A stretch of DNA of 43,632 nucleotides from Gammaproteobacteria bacterium (GTDB lineage Bacteria > Pseudomonadota > Gammaproteobacteria > Steroidobacterales > Steroidobacteraceae), in contig JAABQQ010000077.1 of NCBI GenBank assembly GCA_011391405.1, positions 1 through 43,632 on the forward strand. Reading direction: 5' to 3'. The notes below the pieces were generated by a model, which saw only the letters and a list, made by a program, of their open reading frames with translations, was not told the DNA's origin and made no database searches. A program made the position numbers and the translations under genes. Shown here in pieces: positions 27,071 through 35,028 of this stretch; positions within the stretch are counted from its first letter, which is position 1, and the number at the start of each line of letters is the position of its first letter.

Positions 27071-27274
27071 TCAGTTCGCGGGGACGGAACTTGCCGTTGC
27101 GGCCTCCTGCTGACGGACACGCTCCAGGCGCGCGATGACCTGCCACTGCTCGGCAGCGCTCATCCGGCCCCACCTTGCGATTTCATCCAGCGTGCGGCCG
27201 CACCCGCTGCAAGTTCGGGCGGCATCGAGCACGCAGATGTTCAAACACGGTGAAGCTGGTGCAACCTGGGACAT
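27071..27274 (-). CDS. DUF1289 family small cysteine-rich protein
   Basis: A 67-residue protein MSQVAPASPCLNICVLDAAR, with four cysteines (PCLNIC and CSGCGRTLDEIARW) that probably bind a metal or cluster, as in the DUF1289 family. Function is unknown. It lies 103 bases upstream of grxD on the same strand. E. coli relatives such as YdhL are of similar size. The gene diverges from the PuuD-family gene. Confidence 0.88.
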   Translation of the reverse strand: MSQVAPASPCLNICVLDAARTCSGCGRTLDEIARWGRMSAAEQWQVIARLERVRQQEAATASSVPAN

Positions 27275-27303
27275 GAAGCCTCCTGCGCCTGCCGCGCAGG
27301 ACG

Positions 27304-27332
27304 TTGAATTATGAAGGTCTGTCGCCTATTCT
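27304..27332 (+). promoter_or_regulatory. Candidate sigma-70 promoter of the PuuD-family/nadC pair
   Basis: TTGAAT (27304-27309), a 17-base spacer and TATTCT (27327-27332), 4 of 6 matches for each box, in the 134-base divergent spacer. It points toward the membrane-protein gene at 27409. Optimal spacing and the local AT-richness support it. Confidence 0.5.
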
Positions 27333-27408
27333 TCAAACTCATTCCAGGATGCCATGGGAGCGGTAAGCTCCGGTATCAACAAGATTTTTTCCCGAGGAAT
27401 CCGTACCC

Positions 27409-28011
27409 ATGAACCCACTGACCACCGTTCGCGGAGCCATTACGACCGGTTTCGCGGCGGCCATCGTGCTGAGCCTGCTCATCGCGCCGACCACGTTCCA
27501 TGAGCTGGGCCTGGCCCGCTGGCTGCACATCCTGACCGGCATCACCTGGATCGGACTGCTCTACTACTTCAACCTGGTGCAGATTCCTGGCCTCGCCGCT
27601 GCCGCAGCGGACAAGGGCGGCCCGGGCGGCGCCGGCATCGGCAAGTACATTGCGCCGGTGGCGCTGTTCTGGTTCCGCTGGGCTGCGCTCGCCACCTGGC
27701 TCACGGGTGCCTGGTACCTCGCGCGCTCGGGCAACTTCCACGGCTCGTTCGCGCTCGGGATGCTGAGCGACCCCGTCAACTACTACCAGCTCGTGATCGG
27801 CATCGGCGCCTGGCTCGGCACCATCATGCTGTTCAACGTCTGGGTGCTGATCTGGCCCAACCAGAAGAAGATTCTTGGCATCGTGGCGGCGACGGACGAA
27901 GAGAAAGCCGCTGCGCGCAAGACGGCCATGCTCGCGTCGCGCACGAACTTCGTGCTCTCGATTCCGATGCTGCTGTGCATGGGTTCGGCAACGCACGGGC
28001 TGCCGTTCTGA
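27409..28011 (+). CDS. PuuD/DUF989-family membrane protein (short form)
   Basis: A 200-residue protein with about four or five hydrophobic segments (about 12-30, 37-57, 83-105, 124-148, 178-195). The blocks [17 protein letters not shown] and [15 protein letters not shown] match the membrane part of the family that includes urate hydroxylase PuuD. Full-length PuuD is about twice this size and carries a cytochrome c domain; neither is present. No purine breakdown gene is near, so the urate label should not be used for function. A GAGGAA ribosome site lies 10 bases before the ATG. The stop lies inside the probable 5' end of nadC. Confidence 0.75.
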   Translation: MNPLTTVRGAITTGFAAAIVLSLLIAPTTFHELGLARWLHILTGITWIGLLYYFNLVQIPGLAAAAADKGGPGGAGIGKYIAPVALFWFRWAALATWLTGAWYLARSGNFHGSFALGMLSDPVNYYQLVIGIGAWLGTIMLFNVWVLIWPNQKKILGIVAATDEEKAAARKTAMLASRTNFVLSIPMLLCMGSATHGLPF

Positions 28012-28904
28012 TCGCGACTACCCAGCCACCCCGCTCCCACGACCCGGACGCGGCGATCGTCCTGCCCGCGGATCTCCAGGAGATCGTCGCCGCCGCGATC
28101 AAGGAAGACGTCGGCAGCGGCGATCTCACGGCGGCGCTGGTGCCGGCCGATCGCATGGGGCGAGCCAAGGTGATCTCGCGGGAAGCAGCGGTGGTCGCAG
28201 GCCGACCGTACGTGGACGAAGTGTTCCGCCAGGTCGATCCTGCGGTTGTCGTCGAATGGCACGTGACCGACGGCGATACCGTGGAACCGGGCCAGCTGCT
28301 CTATCGGCTTTCCGGCCCAGCCCGCTCGCTGCTGACCGGCGAACGCACCGCGCTCAATTTCCTGCAGGTGCTGTCAGCGACGGCGACGGCCACACGACGC
28401 CATGCCGACGTCCTGCGCGGACTGCCGTGCCGCGTGCTCGACACGCGCAAGACGTTGCCGTGCCTGCGCAACGCGCAGAAGTACGCCGTGCGCTGCGGCG
28501 GTGGCGTCAACCATCGCGTGGGTCTTTACGACGGCATCCTGGTGAAGGAAAACCACATCCTGGCGGCTGGCTCGATCGGTGCCGCAGTGGCGGCAGCCAA
28601 GGCATCGCCCGCGAAGGTGATGATCGAAGTGGAAGTCGAGTCGCTCGACGAACTGCGCCAGGCCATCGACGCCGGTGCCGACATGGCGCTGCTCGACGAG
28701 TTCTCGCTCGCGGACCTGCGGGCGGCAGTCGCACTCAATCGCTCGCATCCGCATGGGCCGATCAAGCTCGAGGCGTCCGGGGGCGTCACGCTCGAGACGA
28801 TGCGCGCGGTTGGTGAGACCGGCGTGGACTTTATCTCGGTCGGTTCGCTGACGAAGCACGTGCAGGCCGTCGACCTGTCGATGCGGTTCGAGTACGCGGA
28901 TTAG
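27975..28904 (+). CDS. nadC: Nicotinate-nucleotide pyrophosphorylase (quinolinate phosphoribosyltransferase)
   Basis: Converts quinolinate and PRPP to nicotinate mononucleotide, the third step of de novo NAD synthesis. The blocks [71 protein letters not shown] and [10 protein letters not shown] are those of NadC. The start is uncertain. The only standard codon upstream of the conserved region is the GTG at 27975, which overlaps the previous gene by 37 bases; a CTG at 28008 sits exactly on the previous stop (CTGA) and would give a shorter N terminus. No ATG is in frame nearby. It is co-transcribed with the PuuD-family gene. Confidence 0.94.
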   Translation: MHGFGNARAAVLIATTQPPRSHDPDAAIVLPADLQEIVAAAIKEDVGSGDLTAALVPADRMGRAKVISREAAVVAGRPYVDEVFRQVDPAVVVEWHVTDGDTVEPGQLLYRLSGPARSLLTGERTALNFLQVLSATATATRRHADVLRGLPCRVLDTRKTLPCLRNAQKYAVRCGGGVNHRVGLYDGILVKENHILAAGSIGAAVAAAKASPAKVMIEVEVESLDELRQAIDAGADMALLDEFSLADLRAAVALNRSHPHGPIKLEASGGVTLETMRAVGETGVDFISVGSLTKHVQAVDLSMRFEYAD

Positions 28905-28966
28905 GCGATCACGTCGCGTCGGACCCGCCGTGAGCAACCGCGGCCCGGAGGCGTTTCGTCACACAG

Positions 28967-28996
28967 TTGACCCACGACACCAAATTGCGCTATCCA
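28967..28996 (+). promoter_or_regulatory. Candidate promoter of the M1 aminopeptidase gene
   Basis: TTGACC (28967-28972, 5 of 6 for a -35 box), an 18-base spacer and TATCCA (28991-28996, 3 of 6). It lies about 40 bases before the ATG at 29038, with the ribosome site AAGGAG at 29025-29030 in between. Confidence 0.4.
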
Positions 28997-29037
28997 GAGA
29001 CACGCTGCTTTCCGACCAGACGTCAAGGAGCCGCAGC

Positions 29038-31704
29038 ATGGATGCCTCGTGCAGTCTCTCGCGCACTTTCTTCCTCTTCCTGTCCTGCGCATTCGTTCTG
29101 AGCGACCTGGCCGCCGCTGCGAGCGATTATCCGCGTGGACGCCTGCCGGACGATGTCGTCCCGCAACGCTACGCTCTGACGCTGGCGATCAACCCGCGGG
29201 AAACGAGTTACTCCGGCGAGGTGGACATTGACGTCCAGCTGCAGAAGCCGACGCAACGGATCTGGCTCCACGGGCACGGGCTGGTGGTCAAGGACGCCAC
29301 GTTTCGAGCCGGCGGGCAAACACTGCCGCTCGAGTACACCGAAGTCGATGCAGTGAGCGGCGTGGCGAGGCTGGATCTTCCACAAGCGGCACCCGCCGGT
29401 TCCGGCACGTTGCACCTGACCTTCACAGCCGATTTCCGCACTGAACCCGAGGGTCTCTACCGCGCCGTTGTCGGTGAAGACTCCTACGTATTTACGCAAA
29501 TGGAGCCGATCGACGCACGTCGCGCATTTCCGGCCTTTGACGATCCCCAATTCAAGACGCCGTTCGAGGTCACGGTCATCGCGCCGTCGACAGACAAGGT
29601 CGTCGCCAATGCTCCCCTTGCAACCAGCACGCCCCTTGGCAACGGCACCATCCGTCACCGTTTTCAACCGACCCTTCCGCTGCCCACGTACCTGGTCGCA
29701 CTCGCGGTCGGGCCGCTGGACATTGTCGACGGCACGCCGATCGCGGCGCACACCGTGAGTCGCGCGCCGATTCCGCTGCGTGTCGTGGCCACCCGTGGCC
29801 AGGGCCCGAAGCTCGCCTTTGCGCTCGAGCACACGCCGGAAATCGTGCTCGCCCTCGAGGACTATTTCCGCATCCCGTTTCCCTACCCCAAGCTCGACAT
29901 GATCGCCTCCCCGACTCATCTGGGTGCGATGGAAAATGCGGGTGCGATAATTTTCAACGATACTTTCCTCGTGCTGGACGAGAACGCGTCGCCAGCCCAA
30001 CTTCGCGGGTTCTACGAAGTCGGCGCGCACGAGCTCGCACACCAGTGGTTCGGCGACCTCGTCACGCCACGCTGGTGGGAAGATCTCTGGCTGAACGAGT
30101 CCTTCGCCGATTGGATGGGCGTCAAGATCGCGCGCCAGCTGCGGCCGGACCTCATGCCCGACACGTCCCTGACGCAATCAACGCTATTCGCGATGCAGGC
30201 AGACTCCCAGAGTGTCGGCCGTCCGATCCGGCAGCCCATTGACGACAATATGAAGATCGCCAGCGCGTTCGACGCGATCACGTATCAGAAGGGCGGCGGT
30301 GTGCTCTCGATGATCGAGTCGTACGGTGGGCCGGAAAAGTTCCAGCGCGGTGTGCAGCGGCACCTGCGCCAGCATCAGAACGGGACTGCGACCTCAGATG
30401 AGTTTTTTGCAGCCATGGCCGAGACCGCCAGCCAGCCGGGCATCGTCGACGCGTTTCGCTCATTCGTTGACCAGCCCGGTTTACCGCTGCTCGCCGTCAA
30501 GCGCAAGTCGGCGACGCAACTCGAGTTGACGCAGACACGATATGCACCGCTCGGAACCAGGATGACGCAGGGGCAGTCCTGGAAAATCCCGGCCTGCGTC
30601 ACTTTCTACGGGACTTCCACGCCTCGAAAGACATGTACGCTGATGACTGGGTCAACCGCGACGATGCCGATTCCGCAGGACATTGGCACCGATGTAGCGG
30701 TGATGCCCAACGCCGACGGAGCGGGGTACTACAGATTCGCACTGGAGGACCAGGACTCCAGAGCGCTGCTGGAGCGCGCCGACAGGTTGTCTGACCGCGA
30801 GGCGATGGTGCTGACGGACAGCGTCAAAGGCGGGTTCCTGGCGGGCAAGGTTTCGCTGCAGACGATGCTCGACGCCGCCGCCGCGCTCGCAACGCATCCA
30901 AATCGGCAGGTTGCGACCCAGCTCGGCTTCGACCTGCTGGAGATTCACGATCGGATGCTGAACGTCCCGCAGAGAGCCGCGTTCAGGACGAAGCTGGCGG
31001 CCATTTTCGGACCACGCCTGTTGGCGATCGGGGCGAAGCTCGACGTGGCCGGCAACGCCGTGGACACACCTGATGTCCAGCTGCAGCGTCGATCGCTCGT
31101 GTTCCTCGTCGGCCTCGGGGCGCGTGAACCGCTCCTGCGGCAGCAGTTGCGCGAAGCGTCGGTGAAATCACTGACTGATCCGTCCGCGCTGGACGTCGGG
31201 CTGCGGGACCGCGCCTGGGCGGTGGCAGCACAGGATCGGGCGCCGGGTGTCTTCGAGGCTTTGGTGAGGGCGGTGGCCGCAGATGATGCGACTGCCCGCC
31301 AGCACGCGTCATTCGCACTCGGAGTGAATGACGATGCAGTCGCGGCGGCGCAAGCGCGGGAATTGTCTCTCGACACAGACGTGCCGGCCTCCGCGGCGCT
31401 CACGCTGATGTTTCTGCAATTCGGCGTACCGGAAACGCGGGAGCAGTCATGGGATTGGCTGCAGGAGAATTTCGACCGGTTCAGCGGCCGGATGCCAGGC
31501 TTTCTGCACCCGTTCATTTTCCAGATGCTGGAGCCATTTTGCGATTCGAGCTCCCGTGACGAGGTGACCGCGTTTGGGATGACGAAGGTCAGGCAACTTG
31601 GCGCCGGCGAGCTTGAGTTCAGGCGCGCGGTCGAGTCGATCCAAATCTGCACGGCGCAAAAGGCGGCGCACCAGGATGAATTCGAGACGCTGCTTGCACC
31701 GTAA
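29038..31704 (+). CDS. Exported M1-family zinc aminopeptidase
   Basis: An 888-residue metallopeptidase that should cleave N-terminal residues from peptides outside the cytoplasm. It starts with a signal peptide (MDASCSLSRTFFLFLSCAFV, AxA site near 27). Domain I leads to the exopeptidase motif GAMEN (296-300) and the zinc site HELAH (331-335) with E354 in WLNESFA, exactly 18 residues after the second histidine. A C-terminal ERAP1-like helical domain follows. The ATG at 29038 has AAGGAG 7 bases upstream; the open frame continues upstream to 28930, but those residues would hide the signal peptide. It resembles the eukaryotic/aminopeptidase N branch with ERAP1-C rather than E. coli PepN. A single gene with its own promoter. 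Confidence 0.92.
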   Translation: MDASCSLSRTFFLFLSCAFVLSDLAAAASDYPRGRLPDDVVPQRYALTLAINPRETSYSGEVDIDVQLQKPTQRIWLHGHGLVVKDATFRAGGQTLPLEYTEVDAVSGVARLDLPQAAPAGSGTLHLTFTADFRTEPEGLYRAVVGEDSYVFTQMEPIDARRAFPAFDDPQFKTPFEVTVIAPSTDKVVANAPLATSTPLGNGTIRHRFQPTLPLPTYLVALAVGPLDIVDGTPIAAHTVSRAPIPLRVVATRGQGPKLAFALEHTPEIVLALEDYFRIPFPYPKLDMIASPTHLGAMENAGAIIFNDTFLVLDENASPAQLRGFYEVGAHELAHQWFGDLVTPRWWEDLWLNESFADWMGVKIARQLRPDLMPDTSLTQSTLFAMQADSQSVGRPIRQPIDDNMKIASAFDAITYQKGGGVLSMIESYGGPEKFQRGVQRHLRQHQNGTATSDEFFAAMAETASQPGIVDAFRSFVDQPGLPLLAVKRKSATQLELTQTRYAPLGTRMTQGQSWKIPACVTFYGTSTPRKTCTLMTGSTATMPIPQDIGTDVAVMPNADGAGYYRFALEDQDSRALLERADRLSDREAMVLTDSVKGGFLAGKVSLQTMLDAAAALATHPNRQVATQLGFDLLEIHDRMLNVPQRAAFRTKLAAIFGPRLLAIGAKLDVAGNAVDTPDVQLQRRSLVFLVGLGAREPLLRQQLREASVKSLTDPSALDVGLRDRAWAVAAQDRAPGVFEALVRAVAADDATARQHASFALGVNDDAVAAAQARELSLDTDVPASAALTLMFLQFGVPETREQSWDWLQENFDRFSGRMPGFLHPFIFQMLEPFCDSSSRDEVTAFGMTKVRQLGAGELEFRRAVESIQICTAQKAAHQDEFETLLAP

Positions 31705-31827
31705 TCGATCTGCATCATCACCCAGCGCTCGTCCTGCGACAGGATGGGAATAGAAGCGGAGTGTTGCTGCGCGAGCGTGTCAAGGCGCGGCGTGTAGACT
31801 CCGCCCAGGCCGCAAAGGACTACGCGC

Positions 31828-31896
31828 ATGGCTGAACCTGAGCAATCCAACGCCGACCAGCTTGCGTTCTGGAACGGCTTGGGCGGCCGAACGTGG
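31828..31896 (+). pseudogene. 5' stub of a class I SAM-dependent methyltransferase gene
   Basis: The ATG reads MAEPEQSNADQLAFWNG then LGGRTW, which matches the N terminus of small methyltransferases (pattern SNADQ-x-x-WNGPAGxxW). After the tryptophan the frame continues for about 44 codons to a stop at 32031, but with Arg/Ala/Ser-rich sequence and no SAM-binding motif. The rest of the gene is missing from this locus, so only the 5' 69 bases survive, ending about 125 bases before the palindromic element. Family recognition rests on this short stretch and memory. Confidence 0.6.
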
Positions 31897-32020
31897 GACT
31901 GCCCGGTGCGATGTGGTTGGTCAGCAGCACGCGCGACTGAGCAGCTCGTCTCGTACCCTGCCGACAGATGCGCCGTGCGCAGTCTTCGGCCACGAAGACG
32001 AGCTCAGGCGCCGCGTAGCA

Positions 32021-32100
32021 CAAGCGACTGATGCGGGGCCTTCCCCCGAGCGCGTGTCTGCCTTTCCAAGCTCGGGGGAAGGCCCCGGATCGGTCGCCTG
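32021..32100 (+). repeat. Palindromic element D around the 18-nt core
   Basis: Perfect 18-bp arms at 32034-32051 and 32070-32087 (CGGGGCCTTCCCCCGAGC and its complement) extend outward by 13 further bases with 10 pairing. The loop (32052-32069) is GCGTGTCTGCCTTTCCAA, identical to the core of elements B and C. The right arm is related to that of element B. Confidence 0.85.
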
Positions 32101-32108
32101 CCACAAGT

Positions 32109-32124
32109 GCGTGTCTGCCTTTCC
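32109..32124 (+). repeat. Palindromic element E: second core copy, truncated
   Basis: GCGTGTCTGCCTTTCC, the first 16 of the 18 core bases, 57 bases after the core of element D in the same orientation. The B-C pair upstream of metG has the same arrangement with 58 bases. The following GCTCGCC is not a convincing arm. Confidence 0.7.
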
Positions 32125-32229
32125 GCTCGCCGAAAAGACCACGGACGCGACAGCCCCTCCGGCTCGCCCTGAGAATTCTCATCGACCGGAAAATGCAGCA
32201 AGCGCAGAACGCACCAGACGCGACGACCC

Positions 32230-34920
32230 TCAGCCGTTCGCGGCAATCTTGAGGATACGCGTCGGCGCCGAGATGCCGTAGCCCTGCGCGTAGTCGACGC
32301 CGAGCGACCTGAGCATGTTGATGATCTCTTCGTTCTCGGCGAACTCCGCGATCGTCTGCTTGCCCGTCAGGTGACCGATCTCGTTGATCGACCGCACCAT
32401 TTCCCGGTCGATCGGGTCGCGCAGGATTTCCTTGACGAAGCTGCCGTCGATCTTCAGGTAGTCGACGGGGAAGTGCTTCAGGTAACCGAACGACGACAGG
32501 CCCGTGCCGAAGTCGTCGAGCGCAAACTTGCAGCCCTGCTCCTCCTTGAGAGCCGCGATAAAGCGGTTGGCCTGCGAGAAGCTGGCGATCGCCGCCGTCT
32601 CCGTGATCTCGAAGCAGATCTTGGTGCCGTCGATACCGCTGTTCTTCAGCAGCTTCTGCACGAACGGCAGGAAGTCCGCGTCGCCCAGGCTCTGGCCCGA
32701 GAGGTTGATCGAGCACAGCGCGAGCCGTTCACGCTCGTCGGCCTCGGAGACCAGCCAGCGCAGCGCGTGCTCGACCACCCAGCGGTCGATCTGCGGCGTG
32801 ATGCCGTAGCGTTCGGCCGCGTTGATGAAGTTGTCGGGCGAGACGATCTTGCCGGTCTCGTCCCGCATGCGCAGCAGCAGTTCGTAGTGCGCGCCCGGTT
32901 CGTGCTTCTGCAGCGGCTGGATCGTCATCCGGAACAGCTCGAAGCGCGACTCCTCGAGCGCGTTGTTGATGCGCGCGGCCCACTGCATTTCGCGCCGACG
33001 GCGCATGAGGTCGATGTCGTTGTCCTGGAAGCTGAAGACGCGGTTGCGTCCGCCCTCCTTCGCCGCCTGGCAGGCACTGTCGGCCGACGACAGCACCGTC
33101 GCCACGTCTTCGCTGTCGCCGGTGATCGGCACCACGCCAATGCTGCAGCCGAGGCGGAACGTCCGCTCTTCCCAGACAAATTTGTAGTTGCGCATGGTCT
33201 CGCGCAGCTGCTCGGCCATCACCAGCGCGTCGTCGAGCGAGCAGCTCTCGAGCAGCACGCCGAATTCGTCGCCGCCCAGGCGTGCGAGCGTGTCGCGCCA
33301 GCGGATCTTGGTCTTGAGCAGCGCGCCCACCTGCCCGAGCAGCGCGTCGCCCGCACTGTGGCCACAGGTGTCGTTGATGATCTTGAACTGGTCGACGTCG
33401 AGGTGGCAGAGCGCGTACTGCGTCTCGCGCGCCTTGGCGCTGCGCAGCGAGCGCTCGAGGCGGGCCTCGAACTCGCGGCGGTTGACCAGGCCCGTCAGGA
33501 TGTCGTGGCTCGCGTGGTACGACAGCTTGCGATTGAGTTCGCGACTTTCACTCACGTCGTGGAACACCAGCACGCCACCGCAGACCGCGCCCGAACCGTC
33601 ACGGATCGGCGAGGCGGTGCTCTCGATGTACATCTCGTTGCCGTCGCGCTTGATCAGCAGCGTCGGACGCACCGACTTGATCGCGCGGGCGCGACGGATC
33701 GCCACGGACAGCGGGTTCTCGAGGGGCTCGCAGGTTTCCTCGTGGAAACCGCGGAAGATTTCGTCGACGCCCTTGCCCTGCGCCTCCTCGAACTTCCAGC
33801 CGGTGAGTTCCTCGGCAGTGGGGTTCAGGTACTCGACGATCATGTGCCCGTCGGTGGTGATGACGCCGTCGCCGATCGACTGCAGCGTGATCTGCGCGCT
33901 TTCCTTTTCCTTGAACAGCGCGTCTTCGTAGAGCTTGCGTTCGGTGATGTCGAATTCGACGCAGACCAGGCGGCGCAGGCGCCCGGAGGCGTCGACGCGC
34001 GCCTGCGCGCGGCTCACGACCCAGCGCCAGTCGCCCTTGACGTGCCGCATGCGATGCACGCTTTCGAACATCGGCGTCTTGCCGGCGATGTGGTCGCGGA
34101 TCATCGCCTGGACGCGCGCGAGGTCGTCCGGATGCACGAGACGACGCCAGTCCGGCGTGACGTTCACGTCGTGCTCGTCGTAGCCCAGCATCTTCCGCCA
34201 GCGCGGCGAGTAATAGACGGTGTTGTTCTCGACGTCGAAGTCCCACATGCCGTCATTGGCGGCAGGCAGCGACAGCGCGTTGCGTTCTTCGAGCCTGGCC
34301 AGGTAACGCTGGACGCGCAGGCGTTCGAGGCCGGTGGCGAAGCTCGAGCCGACCAGCTTGAGCATCAGGTGCAGGTTGGCGTCCCAGCCTTCCTTGCGCG
34401 GTTGCGACGAGAACAGCGCGATGAAGCCGTTGACGCGGCCGTTCAGCGACAAGCCGCAGACGAGTGCCGCGCGCACGTTGAATTCCGCCAGGCGCGCCGC
34501 GTCGACTGCGTGCTCGCGGCGCGGGTGCAGCGTGTCGCGAATTTCGGCGACGCGCAGGTGCTCGAGTTTGCCGTTCAGCACCGGCAACCGCTCGGCAGCA
34601 TCGCCCTTCATGACCTGCGGATCGAACGGCGTGACCAGCCCGGTGGCCGCGGCCACCCGCTCGATGATCTTGCGCTCGCCGTCGAGCAGCGCGATGCAGA
34701 TGGCGTCCACGCCGGTCGCTTCACGCAATGCGTCGAGGTTGCGCTTGACGCAGTTGTCCCCAGCCTCGCTGGTGAGGCCGACGAAGTCGACAGCAACCTT
34801 GGTGACGAGAACGTCGAGACCGACAGTGGGTTGCTCGCCATTGCCGAAGACGAACTGTGTGGCCAGGAAATCTGCCGTTTCCTGTTCCTCGGTTTCGATC
34901 GGCGGGGGTTGCGACGACAT
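32230..34920 (-). CDS. GAF-PAS-PAS-GGDEF-EAL protein (cyclic di-GMP turnover)
   Basis: An 896-residue signalling protein. A GAF-like region (about 40-205) is followed by two PAS domains (about 215-335, ending VEFDITERKLYEDAL, and about 345-460, ending VFHDVSESRELNRKL). The GGDEF domain (about 468-630) has an intact GGDEF at 549-553 and an inhibitory I-site RWRD five residues before it. The EAL domain (about 650-890) has ELLLRM (E680) in place of EALLR, CFEITETA, DDFGTG and KIDGSFV. Both active sites keep their key residues, so it could make or break c-di-GMP; which dominates cannot be told. No membrane span or signal peptide is seen. It is monocistronic. A link to the pilus ATPases is possible, since c-di-GMP often controls pili, but that is inference. 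Confidence 0.92.
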   Translation of the reverse strand: MSSQPPPIETEEQETADFLATQFVFGNGEQPTVGLDVLVTKVAVDFVGLTSEAGDNCVKRNLDALREATGVDAICIALLDGERKIIERVAAATGLVTPFDPQVMKGDAAERLPVLNGKLEHLRVAEIRDTLHPRREHAVDAARLAEFNVRAALVCGLSLNGRVNGFIALFSSQPRKEGWDANLHLMLKLVGSSFATGLERLRVQRYLARLEERNALSLPAANDGMWDFDVENNTVYYSPRWRKMLGYDEHDVNVTPDWRRLVHPDDLARVQAMIRDHIAGKTPMFESVHRMRHVKGDWRWVVSRAQARVDASGRLRRLVCVEFDITERKLYEDALFKEKESAQITLQSIGDGVITTDGHMIVEYLNPTAEELTGWKFEEAQGKGVDEIFRGFHEETCEPLENPLSVAIRRARAIKSVRPTLLIKRDGNEMYIESTASPIRDGSGAVCGGVLVFHDVSESRELNRKLSYHASHDILTGLVNRREFEARLERSLRSAKARETQYALCHLDVDQFKIINDTCGHSAGDALLGQVGALLKTKIRWRDTLARLGGDEFGVLLESCSLDDALVMAEQLRETMRNYKFVWEERTFRLGCSIGVVPITGDSEDVATVLSSADSACQAAKEGGRNRVFSFQDNDIDLMRRRREMQWAARINNALEESRFELFRMTIQPLQKHEPGAHYELLLRMRDETGKIVSPDNFINAAERYGITPQIDRWVVEHALRWLVSEADERERLALCSINLSGQSLGDADFLPFVQKLLKNSGIDGTKICFEITETAAIASFSQANRFIAALKEEQGCKFALDDFGTGLSSFGYLKHFPVDYLKIDGSFVKEILRDPIDREMVRSINEIGHLTGKQTIAEFAENEEIINMLRSLGVDYAQGYGISAPTRILKIAANG

Positions 34921-34999
34921 CGCGCTATCTGGTCTCCCTGGCGCGAACGCGGTCGCAGATTGAAATGCCGACGACTCGACCGACGTAGACGCGGGCCGA

Positions 35000-35027
35000 A
35001 TTCTGCCACAAAGCCCGGGGAACTCAA
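35000..35027 (-). promoter_or_regulatory. Candidate promoter of the GGDEF-EAL gene
   Basis: On the minus strand TTGAGT (35027-35022), a 16-base spacer and CAGAAT (35005-35000), 4 of 6 matches each. It points to the start at 34920, with a leader of roughly 75 bases and GGGAGA upstream of the ATG. Confidence 0.35.
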
Positions 35028-35028
35028 G

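Larger units (their letters stand above)
31705..32229. other. 525-base gene-poor region with a methyltransferase stub and palindromic repeats
   Basis: Between the M1 peptidase gene and the GGDEF-EAL gene I find no intact gene. 31705-31827 shows nothing I recognise apart from TGTAGACT, a poor -10 candidate. 31828-31896 encodes the first 23 codons of a methyltransferase. 31897-32020 is unassigned and has a short palindrome TCTTCGGCCACGAAGA (31983-31998). 32021-32124 holds the second cluster of core-bearing palindromes. 32125-32229 is unassigned. Codon use of the open frames that cross it does not look genic. Confidence 0.75.

Noticed and set aside
31820-32716. A minus-strand gene covering the gene-poor region
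   Set aside because: It translates the palindromic repeats and an off-frame of the GGDEF-EAL gene; no domain is visible.
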